Notes: a model not told the origin generated them from the letters alone. A DNA stretch of 64,000 nucleotides from Aselliscus stoliczkanus (GCA_033961575.1 CM066733.1:104189921-104253920), one strand, 5' to 3'; counted from the stretch's first letter, positions 1 to 13,679 are shown. Numbers and translations: made by a program.

Positions 1-20
1 AAAATAAATAAATAAATAAG

Positions 21-690
21 AATACAATAACTGAAATGAAGAACACACTCGAAGGAATCACCGGTAGAAAAGATGAAGCAGAGGAGCGAATCAGCGAATT
101 AGAAGACAAAATAGCAGAAATCACCCAGCTGGAACAACAAAAAGAAAAAAGAATGAAAATAGTTTAAGAGACCTCTAGGACAACATGAAACGCAACAACT
201 TTGCGTCATAGGAATACCAGAAGGAGAAGAGAAGAAGCAAGGGATGGAGAATGTATTTAAAGAAATAATGACTGAAAACTTCCCTACCCTGGTGAAAGAA
301 ATAGACATACAAGCCCAGGAAGTGCAGAGAATTCCAAACAGGCTGAATCCAAACAGGCCCCCACCAAGACACATCATGGTTAAAATGGCAAATCTCAAAG
401 ACAAAGACAGAATCCTAAAAGCAGCAAGAGAAAGACAGCAGGTTACATACAAAGGAACTCCTATAAGACTAACAGCTGACTTTTCTACAGAAACTCTGCA
501 GGCCAGAAGGGAGTGGCAGGAGATATTCAAAGTGACACAAAATAAAGGTCTACAACCAAGATTGCTCCACCCAGCACGGCTATCACTTAAAATTGAAGGA
601 GAGATAAAGAGCTTCTCAGAAAAGAATAAGCTTAAGGAGTTCATTACCACCAAGACAGCATTGCAGGAAATGTTAAAATGGCTTTTTTAA
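21..690 (+). pseudogene. L1 ORF1 remnant (RNA-binding chaperone)
   Basis: The coiled-coil part is readable from 21 and stops at 165-167. The RRM and C-terminal domains continue in another frame from about 200 to 690. Recognisable pieces are IGIPEGEEKKQGMENVF, the RRM segment RHIMVKMANLKDKDRILKAA, and the C-terminal QARREWQEIFKV with LLHPARLSLKIEGEIKSF. The normal protein is a trimeric nucleic-acid chaperone that coats L1 RNA. The nonsense codon and frame change make this copy non-functional; the start lies to the left of the window. Confidence 0.9.
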
Positions 691-757
691 ACAATAGAAA
701 GGGGAAAACAAGCTAATCAGGAAGACAAGAAATACAAATAACAAAATAGCAATAAAT

Positions 758-3700
758 ATGCACCTATCGGTAATCACTTTAAATGTGAATGGTCTAAATG
801 CTCCAATCAAAATATACAGAGTGGCTCAGTGGATAAGGAAACAGGACCCATGCATATGCTGTCTACAAGAGACTCACATCAGATCAAAAGACACACACAG
901 ACTGAAAGTAAAGGGATAGAATAAGATATTTCATGTAAATGGAAATCAGAAAAAAGCTGCAGTAGCAATACTTATTTTGGACAAAATAGACTTTAAAATG
1001 AAGACTACAATAAAAGACAAAGAAGGGCATTACATAATAATAAAGGAATTGATTGAACAAGAGGATTTGACCCTAGCAAACATCTATGCACCCAATATAG
1101 GAGCTCCTAAATATATAAAACAGATTTTGACAAACATAAAGACAGAGATCAACAGTAATACTATCATAGTAGGGGACTTCGACACCCCGTTGTCACCAAT
1201 GGACAGATCCTCCAGACAGAAAATCAACACGGACATAGTGGCCTGAAATGACACTTTAGACCAGCTAGATTTAATTGATATTTGTAGAGCATTTTACCCC
1301 AAAGCTACAGAATATACATTCTTCTCAAGTGCACATGTAACATTTTCCAAGATAGACCACATGTTAAGGCCACAAAACAAGTCTCAACAAATTTAGGATG
1401 ATTGAAATCATATCAAGTGCCTTCTCTGACCACAATGCTATGAAACTAGAAATCAATTATAAGAAGAAATCTGGAAAGTTTACAAATACATGGAGGCTAA
1501 ATAACATGCTACTAAATATGTGAGTGGGTTAAAAATGAGATCAAGGAGGAAATCAAAAGATACCTCGAGACAAATGAAAATGAAAACACCACGAACCAAA
1601 ATCTCTGGGATGCAGCGAAAGCAGTCCTAAGTGGGAAGTTCATAGCAGTGCAGGCCTGCCTAAAGAAGGAAGAAAAATCTCAAATCAACAGACTATCTTT
1701 ACACCTAAGGGAACTCCAAAAAGAATAGTAAAACAAGCCTAACGGGAATATAAGGAAGGAAATAATAAAGACCCAAGCAGAAATAAATGAAATCAAGAAC
1801 AAAAAAAAATGCAAAAGATCAATGAAACCAAGAGTTGGTTTTTTGAAAAGATAAACAAAATTGACAAACCCTTAGCCAGACTCACCAAGAAAAAGAGAGA
1901 GTGGACCCAAATTAATAAAATCAGAAATGAAAGAGGAGAAGTGACAACAGATACCACAGAAATACAGAAAATTTTAAGAAAATACTATGAGCAACTATAT
2001 GCTAACAAATTCAACAATCTGGAAAAAATGGATAAATTTCTAGAAGCATACAATCTACCAAGTCTGAACCAAAAAGAAACAGAAATTCTGAACAGACTGA
2101 TTACTGCCAAAGAAATTGAATCAGTAATCAACAATCTCTCAACAAACAAAAGTCCTGGACCAGATGGCTTCACAGGTGAATTTTACAAAACATTCAAAAA
2201 AGAATTAATACCTATTCTCCTCAAACTATTCCAAAAAAATACAGAAGGAGGGAAGGCTCCCAAACTCTTTCTATGAAGCCACTATCACCCTGATTCCAAA
2301 GTCAGACAAAGATATTACAATAAAGGAAAACTACAGGCCGATATTCCTAATGAACATAGATACAAAAATTCTCAACAAAATACTAGCAAACCGAATTCAG
2401 CATCACAGTAAAAAGATCATACACCACGATCAAGTGGGATTCATTCCTGGCTGGTATGCAAGGTTGGTACAATAACCGCAAATCAATTAACATAACACAT
2501 CATCACATTAACAAAATGAAAAATAAAAATCATATGATCTTATCAATAGATGCAGAAAAAGCATTTGACAAAACCCAGCAGTCATTCATGATAAAAACTC
2601 TTAGCAAAGTGGGAATAGTGGGATCATATCTCAACATAATAAAGGCCATATATGATAAGCCCACAGCAAACATCATACTCAATGGGGAAAAGATAAAAGC
2701 TTTCCCCTTAAGATCAGGAACAAGACAAAGCTGCCCACTTTCACCACTTCTATTTAACATAGTTCTGGAAGTTCTGGCCACAGCAATCAGACAAGAAAAT
2801 GAAATAAAAGGCATCCAAATTGGAAAAGAGGAAGTAAACTTGTCATTATATGCAGATGACACGATACTATATATAGAGAATCCCAAAGACTCCACCAAAA
2901 AAACGCTAGAACTGATAAACGAATTTGGTAAGGTAGCAGAATACAAAATTAATATTCAGAAATCAGTTGCATTTGAATATACCAATAATAAAATATCAGA
3001 AGAAGAAATCAGGAAATCAATCCCTTTTACAATTGCTTCAAAAACAATAAAATATCTAGGAATCAATTTAACTAAAGAAGTAAAAGACCTGTACTCAGAA
3101 AATTATGAGACACTAAAGAGAAAAATCAAAGAAGATATGAATAAATGGAAATACATACCATGTTCATGGATATGAAGAATTAATATAGTTAAAATGTCAA
3201 TATTACCTAAGGCAATATAGATTCAATGCAATTCCAATCAAACTACTAAGGACATTTTTCTCAGAAATAGAACATATAATCCTAAAATTTATATGGAACC
3301 ACAAAAGACCCCGAATAGCCACCGCAATGTTGAGAAATAAAAACAAAGTAGGAGGCATCACACTACTTGACATCAAAACATACTACAAGGCTACAGTAAT
3401 CAAAACAGTATGGCACTGGCATAAAAACAGACACATAGACCAATGGAACAGAATAGACAGCCCAGGAATAAACCCATCCATATATGGTCAGTTAATCTAT
3501 GACAATGGAAGCAAGAATTTACATTGGAGTAAAGATAGTCTATTTAATAAATGGTGCTGGGAAAATTGGACTGACACATGCAAAAAAATGAAAATGGACC
3601 ACCTACTTACACCATATACGAGAACAAACTCAAAATGGATTAAAGACTTAAATGTAAGACCTGAAACCATAAAACTCCTAAAAGAAAATATAGGGAGTAA

Positions 3701-4105
3701 ATTTGCAGACATTACCCTGAGCAATAGTTTTCCTGATACATCCCCGCGGGCAAGGGAAGTAAAAGAAAAAATGAACATATGGGATTATTCAAACTTAAAA
3801 GTTTTTTCACAACAAAGGAAACCATCAATAAAACAAAAAGGAAGCCCGCTGAATGGGAGAATATATTTGTGAACGATATATCTGATAAGGGGTTAATATC
3901 CAAAATTTATAAAATACTCATGAAACTCAACACCAAAAAAACAAACAACCCAATTAGAAAATGGGCAGAGGACATGAAGAGGCATTTCTCAAAAGAGGAC
4001 ATATGGATGGCCTACAGGTATATGAAAAAATGTTCAACCTCACTAATCATCAGAGAAATGCAAATAAAAACCACAATGAGATACCACCTCACTCCGGTCT
4101 CTGTT
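758..4105 (+). pseudogene. L1 ORF2 remnant (endonuclease-reverse transcriptase)
   Basis: Starts at the ATG at 758 (MHLSVITLNVNGLNAPIK). The endonuclease part keeps LNVNGLNA, QETH, a GDFD in place of the usual GDFN, and an SDHNA about position 1424, but has stops near 917 and 1243. The RT part is split between about 1809-2276 and 2456-3175 and includes [12 protein letters not shown] and the catalytic YADD (2849-2860). The C-terminal region continues in two frames to about 4100, where an internal deletion removes the last roughly 160 codons. No functional product is expected. Confidence 0.92.
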
Positions 4106-5419
4106 GTACACCTGAAACTAATTTTTAAAAAAATGTTTATTTCACAATAAAAGAATTTAAAAACACACCTGTATTATTCAATTTATTGTGACAATCACGT
4201 ATTACTTTAATTTAAAAACCCAATAAAATAAATTAGTAATTTGCTAATGAGTGATTAGTGATATTCTCAGATAACTTGAGAGGATATTTATTAGACAGCC
4301 AAATAAATGGCCCTCTGCCCAGAGGACATTCCCAGACAGAATAAAGAGCTTTTCTCTTGGAGTTTCTCAAATGGAAATATCCCCACTGCTCTTTGCAAAA
4401 AAATCAGTTGTTTTATTATCCCATCGCTCCAACTTCTCTAAGATTCAAAAACTTTCTGTACAATTTGACACTGAAAACATTGTCAACCAGACCCAGACTT
4501 AGTACTCAGTTTCTCCCAGCTGCCAATCATGCATGGAAGTAATTCAAGTGAGGAAGAAGCCTATCAGCGTCTCCCAAAACCACCTGCCCAGCCCTTGCTC
4601 ATTAACCAGCAAATATTTGGAAATCATGGATTCAGCACCCACACACTCACTGGGTCCACAGGTATTTCCTCAGCAATGCCCTGTCCCAGACCTGTGTGAG
4701 GTGCCAGCTGTGCTCTTGGTTGGTCCCTTTAGCATTCTGTCACACAAGCAGGGGGGGCACTGAGTATATCGGCTCAGAAAAGTTCTTGGCAAACTTGAAT
4801 GCTGTAATGAAGACACTCCCATCCCCTCATCTCCTTGAAACAAAAGGATACTAACTTGTGTATCTCAAAATACAAAGACCCACAAAGGTCATTTGAGCCA
4901 GCCTTTTGCCGAGACCTGAATGGCCCCATGACAACCTCTTCCCAAACACTTCTGGATGGAGAACCTAAGAAAGTAGGGGTCAGTACCTACTTCTATGTTT
5001 TTCAAGGATAGCCAGTATTTTGTCCACCTTGTAATCTATCAAGTAATAAGCAAAAAAGGCATCCAAGTACAATAAATAAATGCTGGTAAAAAGTGGCTGA
5101 TCGAGTCTTTTCTTAGAACACAGAAGGCTGTGTTTCTTACAGATTCAGAAAAACAGTGTTCGGTTGTGTGGTGTTCATGTGGCCCCACAAGATGAGCAGA
5201 TGCAGGGCAGGACCCTTCCCTTCTTGTTGCTTCACTTTTACTTTTCTAGGCTCTCTGGGTCTCCACATCTGTTTTGTCTTTTTGGTTTTGTGGCGTATTT
5301 TCCCCCCACATCTGTTTTAAAGAGTGCCCAAGTCCACATGCAATTCTCTAAGGATACTCTGATCAAAATATCAAATGTGACTCCTCATTATGAGTGTTGC
5401 TGATAATAAAACAGATTCT

Positions 5420-5960
5420 TTTTTGACTGTAAAAATGGGAAAAATTTCCAAACAAATTATATTCAACCCTAACTAAGGAACAAAATTTGAGGTGCTCATG
5501 TGAATATAAATGGCTTCAGTCTTTCTAGAAAGCAATTTAGCCATAGCTTAAGGAAAATAACCAGTGATAAGCAGAACTATATATTTATACAATATTCACT
5601 GTAGAATATTAGTAAAAATTATTTGAAACAACCTACAAGTCCAAAAAGAGATCAAGTACATAAATTATAATGTAGTCATAGGACAGGATATTATACAACT
5701 ACTAAATATATTGTTTTGAAGAATATTTAATGACAAGGGAAATGGAGATAAGACATAGTTAATTTAAAAACTGCAGGTTATCATTGGATCAGCATCATGG
5801 TCACAATTTTTTAAAATATATACATATATGTACTTGATAAAAGATAAGGATACATACTACAATATTAACAGTAGTTCTCTGTGGGTGATGGGGTCACAAG
5901 CTATTTTTTATTTTTTTAATTTTGCTGTCTTTTCTAAATTTTCTCCAGTAAAGAAATATT
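5420..5960 (+). mobile_element. Probable old L1 fragment
   Basis: agaaagcaatttagccatag and acaggatattatacaactac resemble old L1 3' ORF2/UTR sequence; strongly diverged. Confidence 0.35.
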
Positions 5961-6762
5961 TCTTATATCTATATATCTACATAGATATTAATATATAAAC
6001 AAACACATACTTATAAATATTTTAAGAATTGCTGAATTCAGAGTCTGTCCTCCTACTCACTATTCTAGCTGTTTCCAGAAGTAATCTGTGTGCTAGGTAT
6101 TATTAGTAATATCTAGAACCACTCATACATGTGGCTATTCCAAACCAAAGGCAGAAAAATGCCTGATCCAAGACATGCACGCTCCTGGGTTAAAGCCAGT
6201 ACTAAATTATCCAGGCTCTTGATTTTGGTTCTACATCTCCCTTCTCTTGCTACTTCTTGGGAAAGTTTCCATCACAGAAAAGACAAAGACAGGAGAAAGA
6301 AACTGAGATCAAATTAGTAGTATGCCTGCATATTAGCAGCTCTGATCAAAAAGTTTAGAAGGGGCTTGGAAATAATGACTAAAATGAGACTTTGAGACTC
6401 CTCTGCACACTTAAATGATTCATGCTACGCCAGCCCCCCAGGGAACTGGAAGCCACTAAGTTGTTTTAATAATCAAAGTACATGCAACTCTGTGCCAGAA
6501 GTCCCCTGGAGACGATGGTGTCAGATTTCCCCAAATGTGTGTGTCTCAGGGTGGAACTCAAAATCAATCCTCCAAAAGGCTGATCGTTTCTTCAAAAAGA
6601 ACACTAATTGCCTCCAGTCCTTCCATAATGTAACAGAGAAAAGGGCCAAGTCATAAATAAATTAACAAATGATGCTTCATTTCTGCAAGAAGGAATACTA
6701 CAGAATCTGAGAGTTCTACTAATGATGGATACCTAAATGCTGACTAAATAACAGATGACCTC

Positions 6763-7213
6763 GGGCCGGCCGAGTGGCGCATTGGTTAAGCGCTGGTTTT
6801 GGGATGCCAGCGGCCCCGGTTCGGATCCCACATGAGGGCCAGTGACACTGCCCTCTACAGTTAACAACAGCTCCACCTGGAGCTGGGCTGTGCGAGCCCC
6901 TGTGATGGTGTGGGCTGCAGCCCCTGCTGCAGTGGGCTGCTATAGGCTACAGTGAGTGGCCCGCAGCCAGCGTGAGCGGCTGACAGCCAAGCGTGAGCTG
7001 CCAATAGCCGCGATGAGCGACATCCAGAGGCCAGCGACCGATCTGCCTCATCCGGGAAGAGCGCAATGACGATACCAACAGTGAAGCAACATCCTCTGCA
7101 ACTAAACTGAAACAAGAAGACGGCAACTTGTCTGTTCCCCTTCCCCGATTCCCCAACGCTGTTCCCCTCCACCAATTCCCCAATAAAATCTTTAAAAAAA
7201 ATTAAAAAAAAAA
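6763..7213 (+). mobile_element. tRNA-derived SINE, long form
   Basis: Head ggccggccgagtggcgc with tRNA-like box A (tggttaagcgctgg) and box B (ggttcggatccca), a GC-rich body, then a tail ending ccccaataaaatcttt and an A run. Target duplication aataacagatgacctc on both sides (6747-6762, 7214-7229). Confidence 0.92.
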
Positions 7214-7264
7214 AATAACAGATGACCTCAATAGATGTGTGTGTGTGTATGTATATGCATAGGG

Positions 7265-7266
<2 letters not shown>

Positions 7267-7311
<45 letters not shown>
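7267..7311 (+). repeat. (TG)n microsatellite
   Basis: About 22 uninterrupted TG units, with further imperfect TG-rich sequence to about 7400. Confidence 0.97.
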
Positions 7312-7314
<3 letters not shown>

Positions 7315-7534
7315 GTGTGAGTGAGAGTGTGTGTATGTGTGTGCTTCATAGAAGTATTAAGTGTATGTGTACAAGTGAGTGTGTATGGGATGTGTGTGCA
7401 TACAAGTATGTAAATATATGTGGGGGGGTGCTTTTGGTGTGGTAGGAAAATAGAGGAAGGAAGTAGGAAGTAACAGGGAGAGAGTAAATATAAAACACAT
7501 TCCTAACTGAACTAAAAGGAATCAATGTATTTTA

Positions 7535-7651
7535 TTGTTTTTTTTTGGGGTTTTTTTTGAGGGCAGTGTCACTGGCCCTCATATGTGGGACCAAACCGGG
7601 GCCGCTGGCTTCCCAAGCCAGCGCTTCACCACTGCGCCACTGAGCCGGCCC
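7535..7651 (-). mobile_element. tRNA-derived SINE, short form
   Basis: Head only, followed directly by a poly(T)/poly(A) tail. Target duplication aggaatcaatgtatttta at 7517-7534 and 7652-7669. Confidence 0.92.
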
Positions 7652-7985
7652 AGGAATCAATGTATTTTAAACCACTGTAGAAAATCTGATTAAAATAAAG
7701 GGAAGCTAATATTTTACATGCTATGTATATCCCAAATATGATAACATTTAATTTAGGTAAGTTCCAACACATCACAAGACAAGGAACACCGTCATGCCAA
7801 TCATTTAGGAAATTAAATATCAATCCATACTTTCCCTAATCCCACTCATCTGAAGTCCCAGAAGACACTTCCAACCAAGTCTGATAATATATCTGGAGCC
7901 CCAGTGATACCAATGGGAGGACTTGGAGAGTGACTCCTGCTACTAGCCTGGTCTGAACTTCTGGGCATGCATGAGTGTACACACA

Positions 7986-8025
<40 letters not shown>
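7986..8025 (+). repeat. (AC)n microsatellite
   Basis: About 20 AC units. Confidence 0.97.
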
Positions 8026-8028
<3 letters not shown>

Positions 8029-9118
8029 CTACAGCCTTCACCAGCCAACCTACCAACCCACCCGTCATCACCACATATGACCACTCACCTGCCTCAGTTT
8101 CATGTATGATTCTGCCTGCTTCATTCTTTTCATCCCTCCATCAATCCAACACTAATTAAGAGTATTCTATATGCTATTCACGGGTGATCTCATTTACAGC
8201 CCCAGCCAGCTCCGTTGGGACATAATCACCTTGATTAACTCTTGCTAATCCCCTTCCCCAAACCTAAATATTGATCCTTGACCCCCAGTTCCCCAGCCTC
8301 AGGCATTTGATTAGTTACTGCTTCAAATTAGAGATGACTCCAAACAGCTCCCTCCCACCCACCAATGCAGGGAACCCTCTTCAGGGACCCCAGCTACCTC
8401 GTATATCCCACTACCTCACTCTACCACATTCACACACCCCTTCTCCAAGATCTGGTCTTTTGACATCAACCCAAGTTCAGTGGACTTTCCCTGTCCCCTT
8501 TCCAACAGGAATTTTACTCCTGGCTACACCCCACCCCACACATATATTCATTCTCTAGCTCTGCTTCCCTTTATCCCCACTTCTAGCTCTCCAGTCTAGA
8601 ATTGTAATTCTCACAGGCCTTACAGCCAAGACCATACAACAAAGATACATAACTGTGTTTCTTTGGTCAAAATGTACCTATGATAATATTAATAATAATT
8701 GGCATAGCGCCAGGCTTACAAAGCATTTATTAATATTTTCCTCGTTTTCCCACAAACTTGAACTTCCCATTTCTACTACTTTGAATGTATGACCTACAGA
8801 CCCTCCACTGAAATCAAATAACACAGAATCATATGTACTTATATACCTGGATGGAAAATATCCAAGACCAGTGAAGATAAAAGATAAAAGAGCACCTGAG
8901 ATGGGCAGTGTGTCCACCAGCCCCACCCACTGTGGTTGCTGCAACATGGGATAGGCCAGAGCGTGGTAAGCCATCACTGTCCAAAGGAAGTGTACAAAGG
9001 CCAACAGAACAAGGGTGCTAGGTAGATCTCAGCACCTGTTTCAGCAATGAGTGTTAAGTTTACTATGTAAGGAGCTGGAAGGAAAGCCCTGGTGTAGAAT
9101 ATGGCAAGATTTGTGTCA

Positions 9119-9526
<408 letters not shown>

Positions 9527-10234
9527 TCAGCACATTCGCATTATATGCTCATTTAACGTCAAAAGCTTTGCAGAGTCAAAATGCATGCACCTTTTTTTTC
9601 TTAAAAAAAAAATTAGAAATGAAAGTAAAACATTCATGATATATCAACCCATACAATAGCAAAAGCAGGGAAGTAACTGAGACCATATCAAGATAAGCAG
9701 ATGAGGGAGGAGGGTTCATGGAAAAAAGGGACAATCAATCACCCACAGACCTCTTTGTCGCCTAACTCTAGTGATTAAAGCTTGAAAAATGCTGGAAGTT
9801 TGCTTAAAATATCTCAAAAGTAACCCAAACCAAGCACACCCAACCTCAGCACTTACTTTGTTAAATTAATACATTTCTTAGGGAGAAACAAAAAGCCTAA
9901 GCTACTTCAGAAGTTTGGAGACAAGGTCTTTCAGGATGCCCATATGGTCTTAGCAAGGTTTCCACTACTGAGCACCAGCTTCCACAGAAAACATTACATA
10001 AAGAGAAGCTACAAAACTACAGGCCCAGCCCTGAGATCAAGCGCCCATATAAGGATATTTCACACCGCTGCTCCCCTCTCTTTTTCCACTACTGCTGACC
10101 TAGTTTAGGCCTCGTCACTGGGACTATCACATTCGACCTATTAAAATTGCCCCAAGTTTTTCCTGTGGGCTACCGTCAGGTGCTGTAGCATACAGAGGCA
10201 GCACAGGTAAAACTGGTCCTCCTAGTTCATATCC

Positions 10235-10410
10235 TGGCATTCACTGTGGAAGCCTGGTCATTACTCTACCTCTCTAAGCCTCAGTTTTCCCATCTGGAAA
10301 ATGCAGGTGATATTAACGGTGCCCATTTCTTAGGGCTATTGTTAGGGTGAAATGGCATAATGCATGCAAAACACATAGTACCACATCTGGGTGCCTCAAT
10401 AAACATTAGC
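10235..10410 (+). mobile_element. MIR SINE
   Basis: ctaagcctcagttttcccat core, then a gcctcaataaacattagct end. Confidence 0.7.
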
Positions 10411-10419
10411 TCTCATGAT

Positions 10420-10840
10420 GATAGTCCCTCTGGTTCTCCAGTCTATTCCATACCCTGCACTTAAATATCTAAAACACTTTCTTCATATCATCCCTTTCAC
10501 AAATACCTTCAACAGTTCATGAAATGGGTTGTGAAATAAAGTCCAAATTCAACTTGGAATTCAAGGCTCCTTACACTCTGCCTCCAAGCCATGTTCCAGC
10601 TTTGTCCCTCATTCCTCTCTCACCCTGGCAAACCCGGGGAACACCCCTTTTCCCCAGCACACTTTATGCTTCCCACTGCTACACCTTTTCTCATGCTATG
10701 CTCACCCCTTTCCCTGCCCACCGAAACCTATATGTGCTTCCCACTTGTCCCCATGTGATAAATTCTATTCATCTTCCGAGGTCGAGCTCAAGCTTCCTTT
10801 CAAAGCTTTCTTTGTCCACTCTATCTGGTGGCCAACAGTA
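10420..10840 (+). mobile_element. L2-like fragment
   Basis: C-rich stretch with caaggctccttacactctgc in the pattern of L2 3' regions. Confidence 0.45.
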
Positions 10841-11194
10841 GCTTTTAATCCAGGCAGTCCTGTGTTCAAATCTCACTTTTATCCAGATGATCTTATAGGA
10901 CTTGAAGGCCTTTCATGTGGATTAACCTCAATTTCTCGAACCATAAAATGGGAAGAATTGCTAGTTGTTATTGGGTTGTCTTTCATTTGTTCTTTTCATC
11001 TTTCCAACTAAATGGCAAGCTCTTTGAAATAAGAGTCATTCTTATCTTCATTTAACAAATTCTAACAGTGTTTACTCCATGCCAGGCATGGTTCTACATG
11101 CTGTCCTCTACCAATATCCTCCCATTTCACTGTTCTTGAGTGGCAAGCTAAGAAAATCAAATATCTCCTGACAATGCATAGGCAGGAGGTGGGG

Positions 11195-11395
11195 GAAATG
11201 GATGGAGGTGAGAATACGAGTTATCAGACTGATGCACATGAAGCTGGAAGTTGACGGAGGTGTTAGTAAACCCTACAGTGGTTGTCATATTGCAATATGC
11301 ACGCATATCAAATCAACAAGTTGTACACCCTACACTTACACAATGTGATATGTCAATACATCTCAGCTTTAAAAATATAAAACAACAATAAACAG
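11195..11395 (+). mobile_element. Old L1 3' end
   Basis: aagttgtacaccctacactt followed by gatatgtcaatacatctcag matches the 3' end of old L1 families. Confidence 0.5.
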
Positions 11396-12180
11396 CCCAC
11401 CAAATGGAGCTGGAGGTAATTTTTTTTTAAAAATCATTTCTACTATATATTCTGCAGAGACCAAGGAATACATTATATTAGTCCAATATGCTGAACCTAA
11501 CCAAATCATCTTTTCTGGTGAGGATAAGCAAGTCATCCATGCTCAATCTCTTAGGTGTTCCCCATTGTCAGCCCACTTCTTCATCATTTGAGTTTTAACC
11601 TGGGATCTAAGCCCACTACCCAAATGGTGGGGATACATGGGAAAAGTACTACCTGGGCAAAAATAACAAAGAAAAATGTGGTATATCATTTGTTGTCAAG
11701 AGTATCAGTTACTTCTTTTTTAATTTATTTATTTTTTATTAGTTTCAGGTGTACAAAGCAACATAATAGTTAGACATCTAAACCCCATATAAATAACCTA
11801 CCTCTCAAACTACTACCCCTGACATCTTATATAGCTGTTACAATACCATTGACTATCTTACCTGTGTTGTATTCCACATCTCGTGACCATATATACCTAT
11901 ATATTTAGTTATAGTTGACATTCACTATTATTCTACTTCAGCTCTTCAGGTGTATAGCACATTGGTCAGGCATCTACACAGTCTATGAAGTGATCCCCCT
12001 GATAAGTCCATTGCCCATCTGGTACCTTACATGACCTTTACAACATTGTTGATTATATTCCCCATACTGTATTAACTACCAATTTGTATTTCTTAATGCC
12101 TTCACCTTTTTCACCCTGCCCTCAGACCCATTCCCATCTATCACCCTGATAGATCTAGTACCTATCTCGCATCATACCTA

Positions 12181-12262
12181 TTGGGTTGTCGGAAAAGTCA
12201 TGACACATTTTTGCAATGAAAAACATAGGAAAAAATATGTCATGACTTTTCTGACAACCCAA
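12181..12262 (+). mobile_element. Mariner-derived MITE (82 bp)
   Basis: TA-flanked (12179-12180, 12263-12264) near-palindrome with the ends of the mariner at 57962. The left end joins directly to the right end at gcaa/tgaaaaacata. Nested in the HAL1-like element. Confidence 0.9.
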
Positions 12263-12389
12263 TAGTTATTACAATATTATTGACTATATTTCTTATGCTA
12301 TATCCTATATCCTCATGACTACTGTGTAACAACCAATTTGTACTTCTTAATCCCTTCCCTTTTCACCCATCCTTAACCCCCCTCCCATC

Positions 12390-12605
12390 TTAATGAAGAG
12401 CCTCTAACAGTCCTTGTAATACTGGTTTGCCGGTGATAAACTCCTTCAGCTTTTTTTTGTTTGGAAAGCTTCTTATCTGTCCTTCAATTCTAAATGAGAG
12501 CCTTGCTGGGTAGAGCAATCTTGGTTGTATGTCATTGCTTTTCATCAGTTGGAATATTTCCTGCCACTCCCTTCTTGCCTGCAAAGTTTCTATTGAGAAA
12601 TCAGC
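12390..12605 (-). pseudogene. L1/HAL1 ORF1 C-terminal fragment
   Basis: Minus-strand open segment encoding the ORF1p C-terminal domain: QARREWQEIFQLMKSND, then ARLSFRIEGQIRSFPNKKKL and a stop. It parallels the C-terminus of the ORF1 at 21-690 on the plus strand. The element is 5'-truncated, so no start is present. Confidence 0.85.
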
Positions 12606-13198
12606 TGAAGTGTCAGTAACTTCTTAATGGTGCATCCTGCTGGCTCCCTGCCTGGGCCACACGCCTGCTGGCATGAGTGATGCAGGTAGGCAGAGGGACT
12701 CTGGCCCAGAGCTCTGATGCCATCCTGAAAGGGCAGGAGGGGTGTGCCAGCCAGTGACCATGTTAGGGCTCGGCCTACTCAAGCCTGGATGTGGGAAAGC
12801 TCACCTAGTGGAAGCCACAAGAGGATTCTAGGGACTATTGTGAGAAAGGGTACATACAGTTTCACAGAGAAGAAAACAAGACAGAGGAAAGCTTCCACCT
12901 GATCAAAAGGTGAAAAAAGAAAAATATTGACCACCTCAAATTGCTAAAAAGAGTCTACGGGAAATGCCAAAGTAAAGTTTGTAAATTGTGAAGTCTGTTA
13001 CAGAATCCAAAGACTTTGGGGCAAGAGGAAAAAATGTATATATATAAAAGAAAAAAAGCGGAAAAAAAAACCTTGTGAAACCTAAAAAGAAAAAGAAAAA
13101 AATAATAAACATAATCATTTGAAACCACACATCAACTAGTACATAGAGTTTTCAGCCCAAATTTGCTATTGGCCTCAGAACATTAAAACTGGAAGAAC

Positions 13199-13338
13199 AG
13201 GCCCGCCGAGTGGCGCATTGGTTAAGTGCTGGCTTGGGACGCCAGCGGCCCCAGTTCGTGTCCCACATATGAGGGCCAGTGACACTGCCCTCAAAAAAAA
13301 TAAAATAAAATAAAATTTAAATAAAACTATCATAAAAA
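13199..13338 (+). mobile_element. tRNA-derived SINE, short form
   Basis: Head with an A-rich tail (aaataaaataaaataaaa). Target duplication aaaactggaag around 13186 and 13339. Confidence 0.88.
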
Positions 13339-13652
13339 AAAACTGGAAGGACACTTTGTAATAGAACCACACTAAGAACGCTGGCACAGGTCTCCTGACA
13401 TCCAGCACAAAGCTCTTTGCTCTGCCCAGTATATCATGTGAATCATCATCTCTGAGATAAAAACCCCATGGAACAGCAGGAGGTTGGGTTGTGAATGTTC
13501 ATAAAAAAAGATGTTTTAGCTAGGAAGGAACATGTAATATAGGAGTGGGGGAAGAACAGAAGTCTCATGGCTTTTTTAAAGGTGCTTGCAAACAAAATTG
13601 ACAGAATTTAGTATTTATGTAAATGTTGAATGGTAGATACAAAATTGTGTGT

Positions 13653-13679
13653 ACACACACACACACACACACACACACA
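13653..13679 (+). repeat. (AC)n microsatellite
   Basis: About 13 AC units. Confidence 0.95.

Larger units (their letters stand above)
1..4157 (+). mobile_element. LINE-1, decayed, ORF1 and ORF2 remnants, 5' end outside window
   Basis: Plus-strand L1 that enters the window inside ORF1 and ends at an A-rich tail after the 3'-end motif tacacctgaaactaat (about 4108-4124). Both ORFs carry stops and frameshifts. Compared with the L1 at 34087, about 950 bp between the ORF2 tail (about 4101) and the last 50 bp of the 3' UTR are missing. It lies antisense to FAXC. Confidence 0.95.
11718..12612 (-). mobile_element. HAL1-like L1 (ORF1 C-terminus joined to 3' UTR), minus strand
   Basis: On the minus strand, the last 64 or so codons of an L1 ORF1 (QARREWQEIFQLMKSND... 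LEALH, stop near 12390) are followed directly by L1 3'-UTR-like sequence ending tacacctgaaactaat. No ORF2 is present. Flanks tcagttacttctt (11705-11717) and tcagtaacttctt (12613-12625) form a near-perfect target duplication, so the element inserted as a unit. A mariner MITE (12181-12262) is nested in it. Confidence 0.75.

Noticed and set aside
6763..6860. tRNA gene
   Set aside because: Box A and box B are present, but the sequence is the head of a SINE with target duplications and an A tail; the same holds for all similar heads in the window.
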